Translations under genes and position numbers: made by a program
Notes under the pieces: generated by a model
What the model was told of the DNA's origin: nothing
The model's database searches: none
What the model saw: the letters and a program-made list of their open reading frames with translations, nothing else
Part shown: positions 9,644 through 19,900 of the stretch, piece after piece
Numbering within the stretch: the first letter of the stretch is position 1
Layout of the letters: the number at the start of each line of letters is the position of its first letter
From: Aureispira sp. CCB-E
GTDB taxonomy: Bacteria > Bacteroidota > Bacteroidia > Chitinophagales > Saprospiraceae
Direction: 5' to 3'
Assembly (NCBI RefSeq): GCF_031326345.1
Contig: NZ_CP133671.1
Location: 5,394,001-5,458,000, forward strand
Length of the DNA: 64,000 nt

Positions 9644-10459
9644 TTAAATAAGGTTATAATTTATATTATATTTATCTTCAAAGGTCTGTAAAACATGCCA
9701 CAAATGTTCATCTAAATATTTTTTGGTATTATCGTAAATATATATTGGTATTGCTTGATAATAAGCCAATGCAATTCCTCCCGATATTGCGGCCATCGTA
9801 TCGGTATCTCCTCCTAACGAAATGGCAAGACGAATAGCATCCTCTACATTATCAGATGCTAAAAAACAACAAATAGATTGAGGTACTGATCCTTGACAAG
9901 TGACATCAAATGTATAACTAGTTCGTATGGTTTCAATATCTTGCTCCAAATTATACATCATTTTTTCTTGAATTCGCTGCTTAATAACTTCTTTAGAAGC
10001 TCCGTTTCTAGCTAAAAATATAGCTAATGCAACTGCTTGTGCTCCTTTTATTCCCTCTGAATGATTGTGCGTAGGTAAGGCCGTTTTTTGGGCTTCTTCC
10101 AAGACCTTTTGTTCTGTATCAAAAGCCCACCCAATCGCCCCTACTCTCATAGCCGATCCATTTCCAAAACTCCCATAAGGAACACATTTTTCAAAAGGCG
10201 TTTGCAACCATTTTTTAAAATTTCCACCATATCCTACTCCCCAATATTGGTTTCCATAATCATGCAAACACCTTCCATAGTTTTGCCCCTTCAATAAAGC
10301 ATCCGCAATTGCTAATGACATTGTTGTATCATCTGTAAAGCGACTCTTAGGCTGAAAAAGTTCAAAATTCTTATAAGGCTTTTCTTTTGTCCATGTTCCT
10401 TTGTAAAAAGGGTATTCGTAAACCGAACCTATGATATCACCAGCTATTATACCAATCAT
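9644..10459 (-). CDS. ADP-ribosylglycohydrolase family protein
   Basis: The family removes ADP-ribose from proteins or small molecules using two magnesium ions. Expected metal-site motifs are present: MIGIIAGDIIGSVYE at the N-terminus, SRFTDDTTMSLAIADALL (about residues 38-55), HNHSEGIKGAQAVA, and LGGDTDTMAAISGGIALAYY near the C-terminus. Length (271 aa) is typical and there is no signal peptide. The stop codon lies inside the possible target duplication of the element at 9422-9640, so an insertion may have reached the very end of the gene. No partner ADP-ribosyltransferase is recognisable nearby. Exact substrate is unknown. Confidence 0.92.
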   Translation of the reverse strand: MIGIIAGDIIGSVYEYPFYKGTWTKEKPYKNFELFQPKSRFTDDTTMSLAIADALLKGQNYGRCLHDYGNQYWGVGYGGNFKKWLQTPFEKCVPYGSFGNGSAMRVGAIGWAFDTEQKVLEEAQKTALPTHNHSEGIKGAQAVALAIFLARNGASKEVIKQRIQEKMMYNLEQDIETIRTSYTFDVTCQGSVPQSICCFLASDNVEDAIRLAISLGGDTDTMAAISGGIALAYYQAIPIYIYDNTKKYLDEHLWHVLQTFEDKYNINYNLI

Positions 10460-10693
10460 CCTACTTCATTTTATTATTAAACAAAGTCCTTTAACAGGAG
10501 TGTTTCTTAAAAAGTTCCCTATTTTTAATTACTTTCACTTGATGTATTTCTTTAACTATTTTCTTATGAGTAGTTTATTTCAAGTAAATAAACTAAATAA
10601 TTACAAAACCAAATAAGATAACTTTTTTGAGAACATTATTATAACTACATCGTATAAATGCTAAGAAACATTTAATCAACCATACTACTATTT

Positions 10694-11437
10694 ATGCTCA
10701 ACAATATTGATTTAACCAATGTCCTTGTTTTGGACATAGAAACTGTATCTGGACACAAAAGTTATGCTGATTTAAATCCTACCATGCAAAAACTATGGGA
10801 TATCAAATCAACACAAATACAGGCACGAAAACCAGAAGAAGAACGTTTAGAACCAGCAGAGTCTTACACAGAATTTGCGGGGATTTATGCAGAGTTTGGA
10901 AAGATTGTTTGTATATCTGTTGGCGTTTTTCGCCCCGATGCACAAGGCGCTTTGAACTTTCATCTAAAATCGTACTACGATCACGATGAAAAGAAATTAC
11001 TAGAGGAATTTTCAGAGTTATTAACCAAGCATTACAACAATCCACGAAAACATTTTATTTGTGGGCATAATATCAAAGAATTCGATGTTCCTTATACCTG
11101 CCGAAGAATGGTTATACAAGGCTTAGAATTTCCCGAAATGCTAAACTTACCAGGCAAAAAACCATGGGAGTTGACGCATCTACTCGATACCATGACTGTT
11201 TGGAAGTTTGGAGACTTTAAGAGCTATACGGCATTAAAATTGCTGTGTGGTGTCTTTAACATTCCTACACCAAAGGATGATATTGATGGTAGTGAAGTTG
11301 GCAAAACCTATTGGGAAACCAACGATTTAGATCGTATTGAGGTATATTGCAAAAAAGATGTTTTGGCTACTGCTCGCCTACTCATGGCTTACAAAGGGAT
11401 GCCCTTGATTGAAGATGACAAAGTGCATAATTTATAA
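10694..11437 (+). CDS. PolB-like 3'-5' exonuclease (predicted)
   Basis: The 247-aa protein is an RNase H-fold DEDDy exonuclease of the 'related to PolB exonuclease domain' family. Exo I is VLDIETVSG (residues 12-20; D and E), Exo II is HNIKEFDVPYTCRRM, and Exo III is YCKKDVLATARLL with the YxxxD pattern of DEDDy enzymes. It carries no polymerase domain. Its likely role is trimming of single-stranded DNA or RNA ends in the cytoplasm; the physiological substrate is unknown. It stands alone, divergent from the ADP-ribosylglycohydrolase gene. Confidence 0.88.
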   Translation: MLNNIDLTNVLVLDIETVSGHKSYADLNPTMQKLWDIKSTQIQARKPEEERLEPAESYTEFAGIYAEFGKIVCISVGVFRPDAQGALNFHLKSYYDHDEKKLLEEFSELLTKHYNNPRKHFICGHNIKEFDVPYTCRRMVIQGLEFPEMLNLPGKKPWELTHLLDTMTVWKFGDFKSYTALKLLCGVFNIPTPKDDIDGSEVGKTYWETNDLDRIEVYCKKDVLATARLLMAYKGMPLIEDDKVHNL

Positions 11438-11605
11438 GAGTAAGGGGTTTAAAGTGGCACCAACACTCATTTTAAACTCCTTAAAAACGATAACTAAGAA
11501 ACTTTTTGAACGAAATTGTTTCCTAAAAAGATGTAACATTAATCATTTCCTTGAAAACTAAAATTATAAATGATTAACTACTAAGCAAATAACCATTGTT
11601 ATTTC

Positions 11606-12379
11606 TTGTCAGGGGTTGAAGCTTTGGCAAAATTTAGTCCAGAACAAATTTTTGGAGGAAAGGATTCTATCATTACAGGTCCTTTTGATACAGGGGATAA
11701 GCTTCATTATATTGTAAAATTATATGTACCAGACGAGCGTTCAGAAACAGGAAACAAAAGAATACCTATCAAAGTAAAACCTACATTTGTCCGAAAAAAA
11801 GTAGTAAAAAAGAAAGCACAAAGTACAGGAGTTGATGACAAAGATATAAAGGATGAAACATACTTTGCAAAAGCAGGAACAGCAACAGAAGAGATTTGGG
11901 TACAGTTGCTAGAGAAAGCTTTAGCTCAGTTGGAAGGCTCTTTTGCTGAACTTGATTCAGAGGATGAAAATCTAAACTTAGCTAAACAAGAAGACGCTTT
12001 TCAACTATTAACAGGAAAAAAGATTTCTTCTTTTGATTTGCCTTCGGAATTAAATGCAGCCTTAGCAACACTCTTTCAAGTATACAATAATGGGAATAAT
12101 AAATTACCAAAGGCTCGTTTTGTGACGAGGAAAGATTTTGGAAACAATGAGGAGCTTGCCGTTTCTGAATCGGGCGAAAAAAGTATCCATCTTAAAAAAA
12201 GAGGTTATTTATATGCCAATCACGAGTATTCTTTAGGAGGCATAGAAAATATTGAGCAATTAGGAAAAGAGTCTTTTGAACTGCAAAACCCACACAGCTC
12301 AGATTATCAAGGTGGTGAGAAAATTGTAGTAACAAGAGCAGAACTTCAACAGTATTTTAAAAAGATTATCATTGGCTAA
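11606..12379 (+). pseudogene. Calpain-like (C2) cysteine protease remnant lacking the N-terminal catalytic Cys region
   Basis: An open frame of 257 codons has no ATG anywhere; an in-frame stop sits at 11582-11584 and the first possible start is TTG at 11606. Residues 95-137 (EEIWVQLLEKALAQLEGSF, EDAFQLLTG) resemble the 'lWpaLlEKAya ... LTGG' part of calpain protease domains. Residues 200-230 (YLYANHEYSL, FELQNPH) resemble the His and Asn catalytic segments (hAYsv, RNPW), with H206 and N228 as candidates. The Cys segment (about QGxxGDCWFLA) is missing here and in the 168 bp upstream. The simplest reading is a 5'-truncated gene; expression from TTG as a non-catalytic protein cannot be excluded. 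The stop is 3 bp before the next gene's ATG. Confidence 0.6.
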
Positions 12380-12382
12380 TTC

Positions 12383-13663
12383 ATGAAAACTATCCTCTAT
12401 CTATTTTGTTTCTTTATTCCAATTCTTTCTACTGCCCAAAAAGTTAGATTAAGTGGCGAGGAGTGGCTAAGTTTTCCTGATTCCATCTGTGAATTAACCA
12501 ATACCAAAATTTTAGTTTTGGTAGATACTAAAGTTGATGTTTTACCTTCATGCATTGGAGAAATGACCAGCTTGAAGCATCTCCTCTTATCTGCCAACAA
12601 ACTAAGAAGATTGCCTTCTTCTATTAAAAACCTAAAGGAGTTAGAATGGTTATACGTTGATGAAAATAACTTATTTACATTACCTACTAGTATTGGAGAA
12701 TTGAGTCAGTTGACAAGATTGGATTTGTCTGATAATGGTCTTTGTAAATTACCTAAAACGATAGGAAAGTTAAAAAACCTGAAAGAGTTGAATTTGGCTT
12801 TTAATTATTTAGATGTTTTACCATCAAGTATAGGAGACTTGACTTCATTGGAAAAGCTAAATTTAACAAGAATTGGTCTGGATTCACTTCCTGAATCTAT
12901 AGGGAATTTAAGTGCTTTAAAGGAGCTTAAATTAAGTTATTTTAATTATTTCAAATCCCTACCAAACTCGATTGGAAAGCTCAGATCTTTGGAATACCTA
13001 GATTTAAGCATGAACAGATTAGAAAGTCTTCCTGGGTCCATTGGGAACTTGTCCAAATTAAAGTTTTTAGATTTAGGACACAATGATCTTAAGTCGATTC
13101 CTACATCTATTAATAAATTGATTGAATTAGAACACTTAAATTTAAAATTTAATGATTATAATTCCTTGCCAGAGGGACTTGGGAACTTAAAAAAACTTCG
13201 CTATTTAAATTTAAATGTATCTCCCCCATACGCTTTACCCAAGCCCCCTCTTTGGGTTTTTGAATTGAAAAAACTAGAAGAGTTGTATCTGATTAATCAA
13301 AAGAGTAGCCGCAAGTGCTTTATGGATAGCTTAGTAGCGTTGAAAGCACTTCGTGTTTTAGATTTAGGAAGAGGAGGGCATAGAAAATTTCCTTCCTTAG
13401 ATGTACTTCAAGAATTGAAACATTTAGAAGAACTTTATTTGGAGGGAAATAAAATAAGGAAACTTCCAAAATCAATTCAACAGTTAACGGCACTTAAGAA
13501 ATTGAATATAGAAAATACCAAAATCTCAAGATTTCCCAAAGATTTAAGTGGGTGGCAGCAGTTACAGGAGTTGTATATTTCTAAACAGCACAACTTTCCA
13601 GAGAAGGAGTTAAAGCGTTTCCAAGAACAAATGCCCAACTGTCAATTGATTTTTGTTAACTAA
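12383..13663 (+). CDS. Secreted leucine-rich-repeat protein
   Basis: A signal peptide (MKTILYLFCFFIPILSTAQ) precedes about fifteen leucine-rich repeats of about 23 residues, mostly of the plant-like/ROCO consensus LPxSIGxLxxLxxLxLxxN (LPTSIGELSQLTRLDLSDN, LPKTIGKLKNLKELNLAFN). No kinase, TIR or ROC domain and no T9SS sorting signal is attached. LRR solenoids bind proteins; the partner here is unknown, and an outer-envelope or periplasmic location is expected. It starts 3 bp after the calpain-like remnant and may be translated from the same message. Confidence 0.85.
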   Translation: MKTILYLFCFFIPILSTAQKVRLSGEEWLSFPDSICELTNTKILVLVDTKVDVLPSCIGEMTSLKHLLLSANKLRRLPSSIKNLKELEWLYVDENNLFTLPTSIGELSQLTRLDLSDNGLCKLPKTIGKLKNLKELNLAFNYLDVLPSSIGDLTSLEKLNLTRIGLDSLPESIGNLSALKELKLSYFNYFKSLPNSIGKLRSLEYLDLSMNRLESLPGSIGNLSKLKFLDLGHNDLKSIPTSINKLIELEHLNLKFNDYNSLPEGLGNLKKLRYLNLNVSPPYALPKPPLWVFELKKLEELYLINQKSSRKCFMDSLVALKALRVLDLGRGGHRKFPSLDVLQELKHLEELYLEGNKIRKLPKSIQQLTALKKLNIENTKISRFPKDLSGWQQLQELYISKQHNFPEKELKRFQEQMPNCQLIFVN

Positions 13664-13971
13664 AAATGATTTTTTACAATTCACCACTCCTTAAAAAACA
13701 GTATCACTATCAACAGAATAGACTGTTGGCAGCTAAAGCTAAATTATGCATTTCACCTCTATTGGGGCTTTAATCTAGTTTTTCATTCCTTTGAACTTTC
13801 TCATAAAATATTGTAATTTTGACATTCATAATCTATCAAAAATTGTTATTCATTACGTTCGTGAGAGCACAAGTTTAGCGTTTTAGTGTATCAAAAAGCT
13901 AATTTACGAGTTCTTTCTTACTATTTTGGTTTCAAACATTTTTATAGGCACCCCTTTTAAATAAAAGTAAG
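13664..13971. other. Intergenic region without recognisable gene
   Basis: About 300 bp of AT-rich sequence. I see no ORF with coding character and no strong terminator; the promoter of the following hydroxylase gene should lie here. Confidence 0.5.
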
Positions 13972-14946
13972 ATGATGGAGGGCTATATAGAATGGTTATC
14001 TCCTTTTTGTGAGGCCATAACAACGGGATTAGGTTCTTTTTTAGATCCTAAAAAACGCATTTATTTTCCCTACCTTTTGTCAGCCCTTCTGCTAAGTTTG
14101 ATTTATCTGAAATTCATCAATCCAAAGACTCGTTCTCTATCTTTGGCACAGTATATAAAATATTTATTCTCCCCAAAAATATGGAGACATCCTTCTGCCA
14201 TAGTTGATTATAAACTTCTATTTTTTAATCATCTGATTAAAATTTTATTTATAACGCCCTATTTATTAGCCCATACTGCCTTCGCTTATATCGTTGTACA
14301 GGCGTGGGAAGCCAGCATAGGCATTCAAGATACTATTTTGTGGAATAGTACAGCCATTAATATTAGCTACACAATTAGTTTTTTAATTATCTCTGATTTT
14401 AGTCGCTTTATATTACATTATGCGCTGCACAAAATCCCTTTTTTATGGGAGTTTCACAAGGTACACCATGCTGCAGAGGTTTTAACCCCCATCACTCTCT
14501 ATCGAGTTCACCCTATTGAGTTTTTCTTGTTTCGCTTAAGGAGCTTGCTTGTTTTTGGTAGCATCACAGGATCGTTTTTCTTTTGGTTTCGAACAGGAAT
14601 TGAGCCACTAAGTATTTTAAAAATACATGCAGGCATTTTTCTTTTCAATCTAATTGGTGCCAACCTTCGACATTCTCATATCCCAATATCGTTTGGCAGC
14701 ACAATGGAACGAATCTTTATTTCGCCTTCGCAACACCAAATTCATCACAGTGTAGAAGAACAACATTATGATAAAAACTTTGGTAGTATTTTTTCTATTT
14801 GGGACGGTTTATTTGGTTCTTTGTTCATCAGCCAACCCAACAAAAAGCTTGCTTTTGGGATTGAAAAAGAAGAACAAACACGATTTCAGAGTTTGTGGCA
14901 GAATTTATTTATTCCTTTTAAGAATATTTTTCGAAAACTTCGATAA
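13972..14946 (+). CDS. Sterol desaturase / fatty acid hydroxylase family membrane protein
   Basis: This is an integral membrane di-iron oxygenase-like protein of 324 aa. Several hydrophobic helices are visible (YLLSALLLSLIYLKF, LIKILFITPYLLAHTAFAYI, ISYTISFLIISDF, FFFWF). The histidine clusters of the family are present: HYALHKIPFLWEFHKVHH (HxxxH and HxxHH, about residues 161-178), RHSHIP and HQIHHSVEEQHYDKNFG. The family hydroxylates or desaturates lipids such as sterols, fatty acids or carotenoids; the substrate here cannot be told. A second in-frame ATG is at 13975. Monocistronic by position. Confidence 0.9.
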   Translation: MMEGYIEWLSPFCEAITTGLGSFLDPKKRIYFPYLLSALLLSLIYLKFINPKTRSLSLAQYIKYLFSPKIWRHPSAIVDYKLLFFNHLIKILFITPYLLAHTAFAYIVVQAWEASIGIQDTILWNSTAINISYTISFLIISDFSRFILHYALHKIPFLWEFHKVHHAAEVLTPITLYRVHPIEFFLFRLRSLLVFGSITGSFFFWFRTGIEPLSILKIHAGIFLFNLIGANLRHSHIPISFGSTMERIFISPSQHQIHHSVEEQHYDKNFGSIFSIWDGLFGSLFISQPNKKLAFGIEKEEQTRFQSLWQNLFIPFKNIFRKLR

Positions 14947-15413
14947 AAAAAGCCCTACAACAAATTTGCTGTAGAGCTACGGTTAACTCAGGGACGAAGT
15001 TAATCCGCGTGTTGACCTCGAAGGTCGGTATATTAATGCCTGTCCTTTCTACTTTTTGGAAAAGCAAAAGGAGGACAACTAGCTTCTAATTTAATGGGGG
15101 TTGCTTTGTTTGGGGTAGTAGGGTTATTGTGCATAAAAAATCTACTAAATAGATTTTTATAGTTGTTTTATCAGAATACTTAGCAGCTTGATTACTATAT
15201 AATAATATACACAATGAAGAAGGACTTCTATGGGGTATTTACATTTTTGTACTTGCAAGATAAAACTATAATTAGTAATAACAAAAAAAACAAGTTATTA
15301 AAAACTGTATATCACTAAATTAACCCAAAAAAATTCTACACATTGTTATTTTTGCAATATTTTAAAGGCATCTCAACCCTTTCCTTATTCTAAATTTAAT
15401 TGATGTTAATAGT
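14947..15413. other. Intergenic region between convergent genes, with two hairpins
   Basis: No gene is seen in this 467-bp gap. AGCCCTACA (14951-14959) pairs with TGTAGAGCT (14970-14978) with one mismatch and has an A-run to its left, so it could end minus-strand transcripts. AAAAATCTA (15136-15144) pairs perfectly with TAGATTTTT (15150-15158), an AT-only hairpin that could act in either direction. Confidence 0.55.
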
Positions 15414-15902
15414 TTAAATATTCAGTACCTTAACTAATACAGTGAAATACGCTATTTTATTTCTATCTTTTTCAAGGTAAGCATCCCCATTCTCTCTCTT
15501 CTGCTCTGCATTTGCAAACATAGTGATGGAAAGGGTATAATTGGGATGTTTCTGTTGCAATGAACTGTTTTTAATTTGCCCTGCTTTTCCATTTTTTGGT
15601 TCCCAACCACAACAAGTGAATGTTAACCTTCCTAATCCATACTTTTCGACTAAAAATGCTTCTGCAACTTCTGAGTCTTCTCCTCGGACTTTGTATGTAG
15701 CTTTCAATACGACTTGCCCTTCTCCTACCGAACAATCAACAAAGTTGAATATTGGTTGTTTTTCTCCATATCTAGCCAATAAATCGCCACATTCTAAAGA
15801 TGCGGGATTGGATGGAGATAAGACCTTAAAATCAGCCTTGCTATTTTGGGAGATGATAAATAATAATAAAATAAAGGTTGTAGCTCTTATTACGAGGTTC
15901 AT
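15414..15902 (-). CDS. Secreted hypothetical protein, Cys-containing
   Basis: A 162-aa protein with a signal peptide (MNLVIRATTFILLLFIISQNSKA). The mature part has about 138 residues with four cysteines: one in LECGDLLARYGEKQP, one in FNFVDCSVGEGQ and two adjacent in LTFTCCGWEPKNG. It looks like a compact beta-rich periplasmic domain and weakly recalls the DUF4952 family, which I cannot confirm. Function unknown. It lies 43 bp downstream of the DUF4291 gene on the same strand, so the two may share a transcript. Confidence 0.72.
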   Translation of the reverse strand: MNLVIRATTFILLLFIISQNSKADFKVLSPSNPASLECGDLLARYGEKQPIFNFVDCSVGEGQVVLKATYKVRGEDSEVAEAFLVEKYGLGRLTFTCCGWEPKNGKAGQIKNSSLQQKHPNYTLSITMFANAEQKRENGDAYLEKDRNKIAYFTVLVKVLNI

Positions 15903-15945
15903 AAGATATTATTGATTGAATTTATAATTGCAGCTAATTTATGCT

Positions 15946-16593
15946 CTATTCAAGAGGCGATAAAGCAATCATTTCTCGTGCTTTAGAACTTTTAACATGA
16001 TATACGGCTTCATCCATAACCTGTAAGGCATTCAATTCTCCTGCCTTTACCTTTGCCCCTTGTTCTAGTACAAATGGTGTAATATCTTGAATGGAAATTA
16101 TCCAATCTGTTGCAAAAGCACGTAAAATTTCGCCACGCAACCCAAGTTGTACTCCTCGACGATCCAGTTTTGCTCCATAAGGATCATGGTCAGGATCCCA
16201 TTGCAAGCGCACGGAAGAAGTTTCTAAAGCCCTTTTCCAGTTTTCTTGGGCTTGGTAAATAGTTGGCTTATAAGAAGAAAAAACTGCTTCCTCTAAAATG
16301 GATTCAAAATTAGCTTTAGAAATTTCAATGGCTAATACCCGTTTCTGTGCTTCTTTGGTTGCCCATCCACAACGATACATCATCCACAAAAAGTTGGGCT
16401 TAATCCAACTCATTCTCGAAAAGCGATAATGTGCCCCACCAAATGCTTGATTGGCAACGGCATAACGAGCAATATTAGGATTGAATGCCTGATAAACAAT
16501 AATATTATCATTGGAATATTGCGCTAAAATATGTTGCCCTTTTTGTGGCAAGTCTTTCTCATACTCTCTATAAGGTATAGTTTTTAAATTCAT
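15946..16593 (-). CDS. DUF4291 family protein
   Basis: A 215-aa cytoplasmic protein. The family pattern is clear: IPYREYEKDLPQ, IIVYQAFNPNIARYAVANQ, FSRMSWIKPNFLWMMYRCGW and LQWDPDHDPYGAKLDRRGVQ. DUF4291 proteins occur across bacteria and fungi and have no established activity; the invariant R, W, D and H residues suggest an enzyme, which is inference. Its gene is followed closely by the small secreted protein at 15414. Confidence 0.88.
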   Translation of the reverse strand: MNLKTIPYREYEKDLPQKGQHILAQYSNDNIIVYQAFNPNIARYAVANQAFGGAHYRFSRMSWIKPNFLWMMYRCGWATKEAQKRVLAIEISKANFESILEEAVFSSYKPTIYQAQENWKRALETSSVRLQWDPDHDPYGAKLDRRGVQLGLRGEILRAFATDWIISIQDITPFVLEQGAKVKAGELNALQVMDEAVYHVKSSKAREMIALSPLE

Positions 16594-16958
16594 AGTAATA
16601 GGGGTTTTGATAATTTGCTGATAATTTCGCTGTTACTGCGTGGTTTCAACAAACTATTGAAGTTATTTAATTTACATTATTAAAGTATCACCTTATCTAA
16701 CCTTTACTGGTATAAAATAATTCATCCTTCGCTGATAAATAATCAAAAAATATATAAAATATGCGTCTTCACTAAATTTACATTCATAAAAGGCATAAGC
16801 TATCATTAAGAAAAACTTATATTTACAGTGGTCAAAAAACACTAACTTTATATTGACTGTAATATCCCCATCCAAATTTCTTAGCTATACAATATTCCTT
16901 TTATTCTCATCTATATAATTTTAGTGGTCCGCTAATCAAATTATAAGCCCTTGAATAC
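16594..16958. other. Divergent intergenic region with a dispersed repeat
   Basis: About 365 bp between the DUF4291 gene and the TraB-family gene. It holds a copy of a dispersed intergenic motif, TTTCAACAAACTATTGAA at 16644-16661, preceded by GTTACTGCG. No convincing gene is present. Confidence 0.5.
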
Positions 16959-19900
16959 ATGACGATTTTAAAACAACAACTGCTTTTTTTATTATTTATG
17001 CTGCCCTTATTCACTTTGGCGCAAGATAGTGTGCAGTACAATTTATTATGGAGAATAGAAGGTAAGCATCTAAAGCATCCATCTTATTTGTTCGGAACCA
17101 TGCATGTTAACGATGCTAGAGCCTTTAATTTTAGTGATTCTGTTATGCTTGCACTAGAACGTTGTGAGGCTTTTGCTCTAGAAGTGCACCCCGATACAAT
17201 GATGCGCAGTATGTTTCAGGAACTTTTTAATGGCTCCAAAGGCAATACCCTAATGGATGCTTTGACAGAAGAAGAGTATCAACAACTCAAACAAAAATTT
17301 GAGGAACACAGCACCTTAAACTTGGACGAAATTAACATTCAAAGTCCTTCTATGTTAAGCTCTATGATGGAACCCGACGAGGATAAAGCTGATGATAAAG
17401 CAACCTTTGTTGATGCCTATTTATTTGGCATCGCACGTACTTTAAATAAGTCTATTTGGGGTTTGGAAAGCATGAAAGATCATACTGATGCCTTTTCCAA
17501 TTATAACAAAGAGCAACAACGTGAATTTTTATTGGGACTAATTGATGAAAACTACGAGAAGGAATATCAAGAAATGTTGGATCAATTTGTTGAGGTTTAT
17601 AAAGAAGGGAACATTACTAAAATAGGCACTATGGCCAATGTCTTTGCTGCTACAGATTCTCAATTAATTCGAAGGAATTTCATCATGGCTCAAAGCATGG
17701 AAACCTTGATGGCGCAGCACTCCTTATTCGCCGCTGTTGGAACGGCTCATCTGCCAGGTCAAGACGGTATTATTAATATTTTGATCCAAAAAGGTTATCA
17801 AGTTGTTCCTGTATCGGCTACTTTTACGGGTATCGCTCAACAATATGCTATTGATTATGATCAAATGCAATGGTATACTCAAGTAGACAGCAATCTAGGT
17901 TTTTCTATTGATTTTCCTGGTCAACCGACACCACTTGATTTGTTTGAAGGACTGAATACTTTATTATATGTTGATTTGACCAATGAGATTTTTCTGGCTT
18001 CCTACAATATTGATTTGCGTGGTCGAACAGCTCAAGACAAAGAAGAATTAATCAACAATACAGTCAATCGTTACCTTCAACAAAGCAATCATGAGCTGTT
18101 GGAAAGAAAAGATATTTCGATGAATGGAATTGATCGTACAGAAGTCATTGTAGCTCAAGACTCTAGTAAACAACTCCGTATGCAGTTTATATATGCCAAC
18201 AATATCTTGTATTATTTTATGATTGGCAACGATGCGCAGCAAATTAAAAGTTCTTATGCACAACGCTATTACGAATCGTTGCAATTGTTTGAACCTAGAC
18301 CTAAAGTTGATACAGGCTGGACTGTAAGTCACTTATCTCAAGCTGCGGTATCTATAGCCTTTCCGTACACTCCATCTTATCAAATAGAAAAAAGTGATTC
18401 CAAATCGAATACACCCGCTTATACTTATCACAACTATACCGCCAATGATTATAGTTCCATGAGTTCTTATACACTGCGGTATTTTGATCAGCCAATCGGA
18501 TATACCCGTACAACTAGCAAGTCGCAAGTTTTCAATTATATTGCCCAGAATTTTCGAAATCGCAATATTACAATCAGAAAAACGGATACAATCTTTTTAG
18601 AAGGCATTGAAGGAAGAACATATGACTTAGCAATTAACAATAAACATTATGTACGTTGCAAAGTTTACCTAAGAGGTGCCCGAGCATATTATTTGTTTCA
18701 TCAAAACTTAACGGAAGGAGACAGTATCATTCAAGATGATGCCTTCTTTCAATCGTTTTCGTTCAAAGCCTACCAATCGCCCCGCTTTGAGACCTTTGTA
18801 TCTCAAGATAGTAGCTTTTCAATTGATTTTTTTGGAAAGCCCCACATTGAAAAAGATACATTAAATGGCTATTATACGCATGTTACTAATTACTATAGTG
18901 ACAATCCTAATTCGGGAATGTTACATCATTTTCAAGTAGCAAAAATTAGTAACTATCTTTCTATTGATCACTTAGATAGCTTTTACAATATGTTGACTAC
19001 CCTAAGTTATGGTGATTCCCTAATAAGTACCCAAACAATTACGATAGATACAATACTAGGCAAAGAAACTGTTTTTTATCAACGCTATCAAGATAGAATT
19101 ATCCGACAGTGTGTTTGGTTAGATCAACAACGAGTATATATTTCTCAAATTTACATTGATGACGATAGTACCTATAGTTCTTATGCCAATCATTGCATCA
19201 ATTCGTTTCAATCTAACCAAGCCCTTCCCTTCTTTAATCCATTTCAATCTAAAGCCAAGCAGTTGTTAAAAGATTTGCAGTCTCCTGATAGCCTCATTCG
19301 CTACCAAGCCAATAGAGCTTTGGATTTTTATGACTTTGATACTTCTGATGTAAATCCCCTTCTTCTTGCCCTTGACATTACCTACCCCCAAGATAGCTTA
19401 ACGACTGCTTTGCTAGTACAAGCTTTGCAAGAAGTTGCCGATTCTAGTGTTATCAAAAACTTGACTGAATTATATTATCAAAAAAATACGAATACAGCTG
19501 CTAGAGTTGCTATTCTAAAAACAATTCCTAAACTTGATACCATAAAAGGCATTGCTACCTATATTGATTTATTACAAGATCCAACATTTATTTCTTCTGC
19601 CTATGACTACCATGTTTTTGGTTTACTGCATCAATATCCTCGTCAATTTAGCTCTAAGTATGAGCGTATTTTAGCCTTAGCTAAGTATGAACCTTATCGG
19701 TACTATATCATTGATTTTAGCAATGCTATGGCTCAAAAAGATTCTTTATTTGCACAACAAATGCAAAGCTATTTTTCTAATTGGTTGCCTTATTTTAATG
19801 TTGATTTGGAGAACTATGAAACGCCTACAAAGGAATTTTGGCAAGATAATAGTCCACTCATTTACAAGTATCTAAATTTCTTTTCCATTTCAAATGACAA

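Noticed and set aside
11442-11485. Terminator after the PolB-like exonuclease
   Set aside because: AAGGGGTTTAAA and TTTAAACTCCTT nearly pair, but the loop is long, there is a mismatch and no T-run follows, so it is not listed as a feature.
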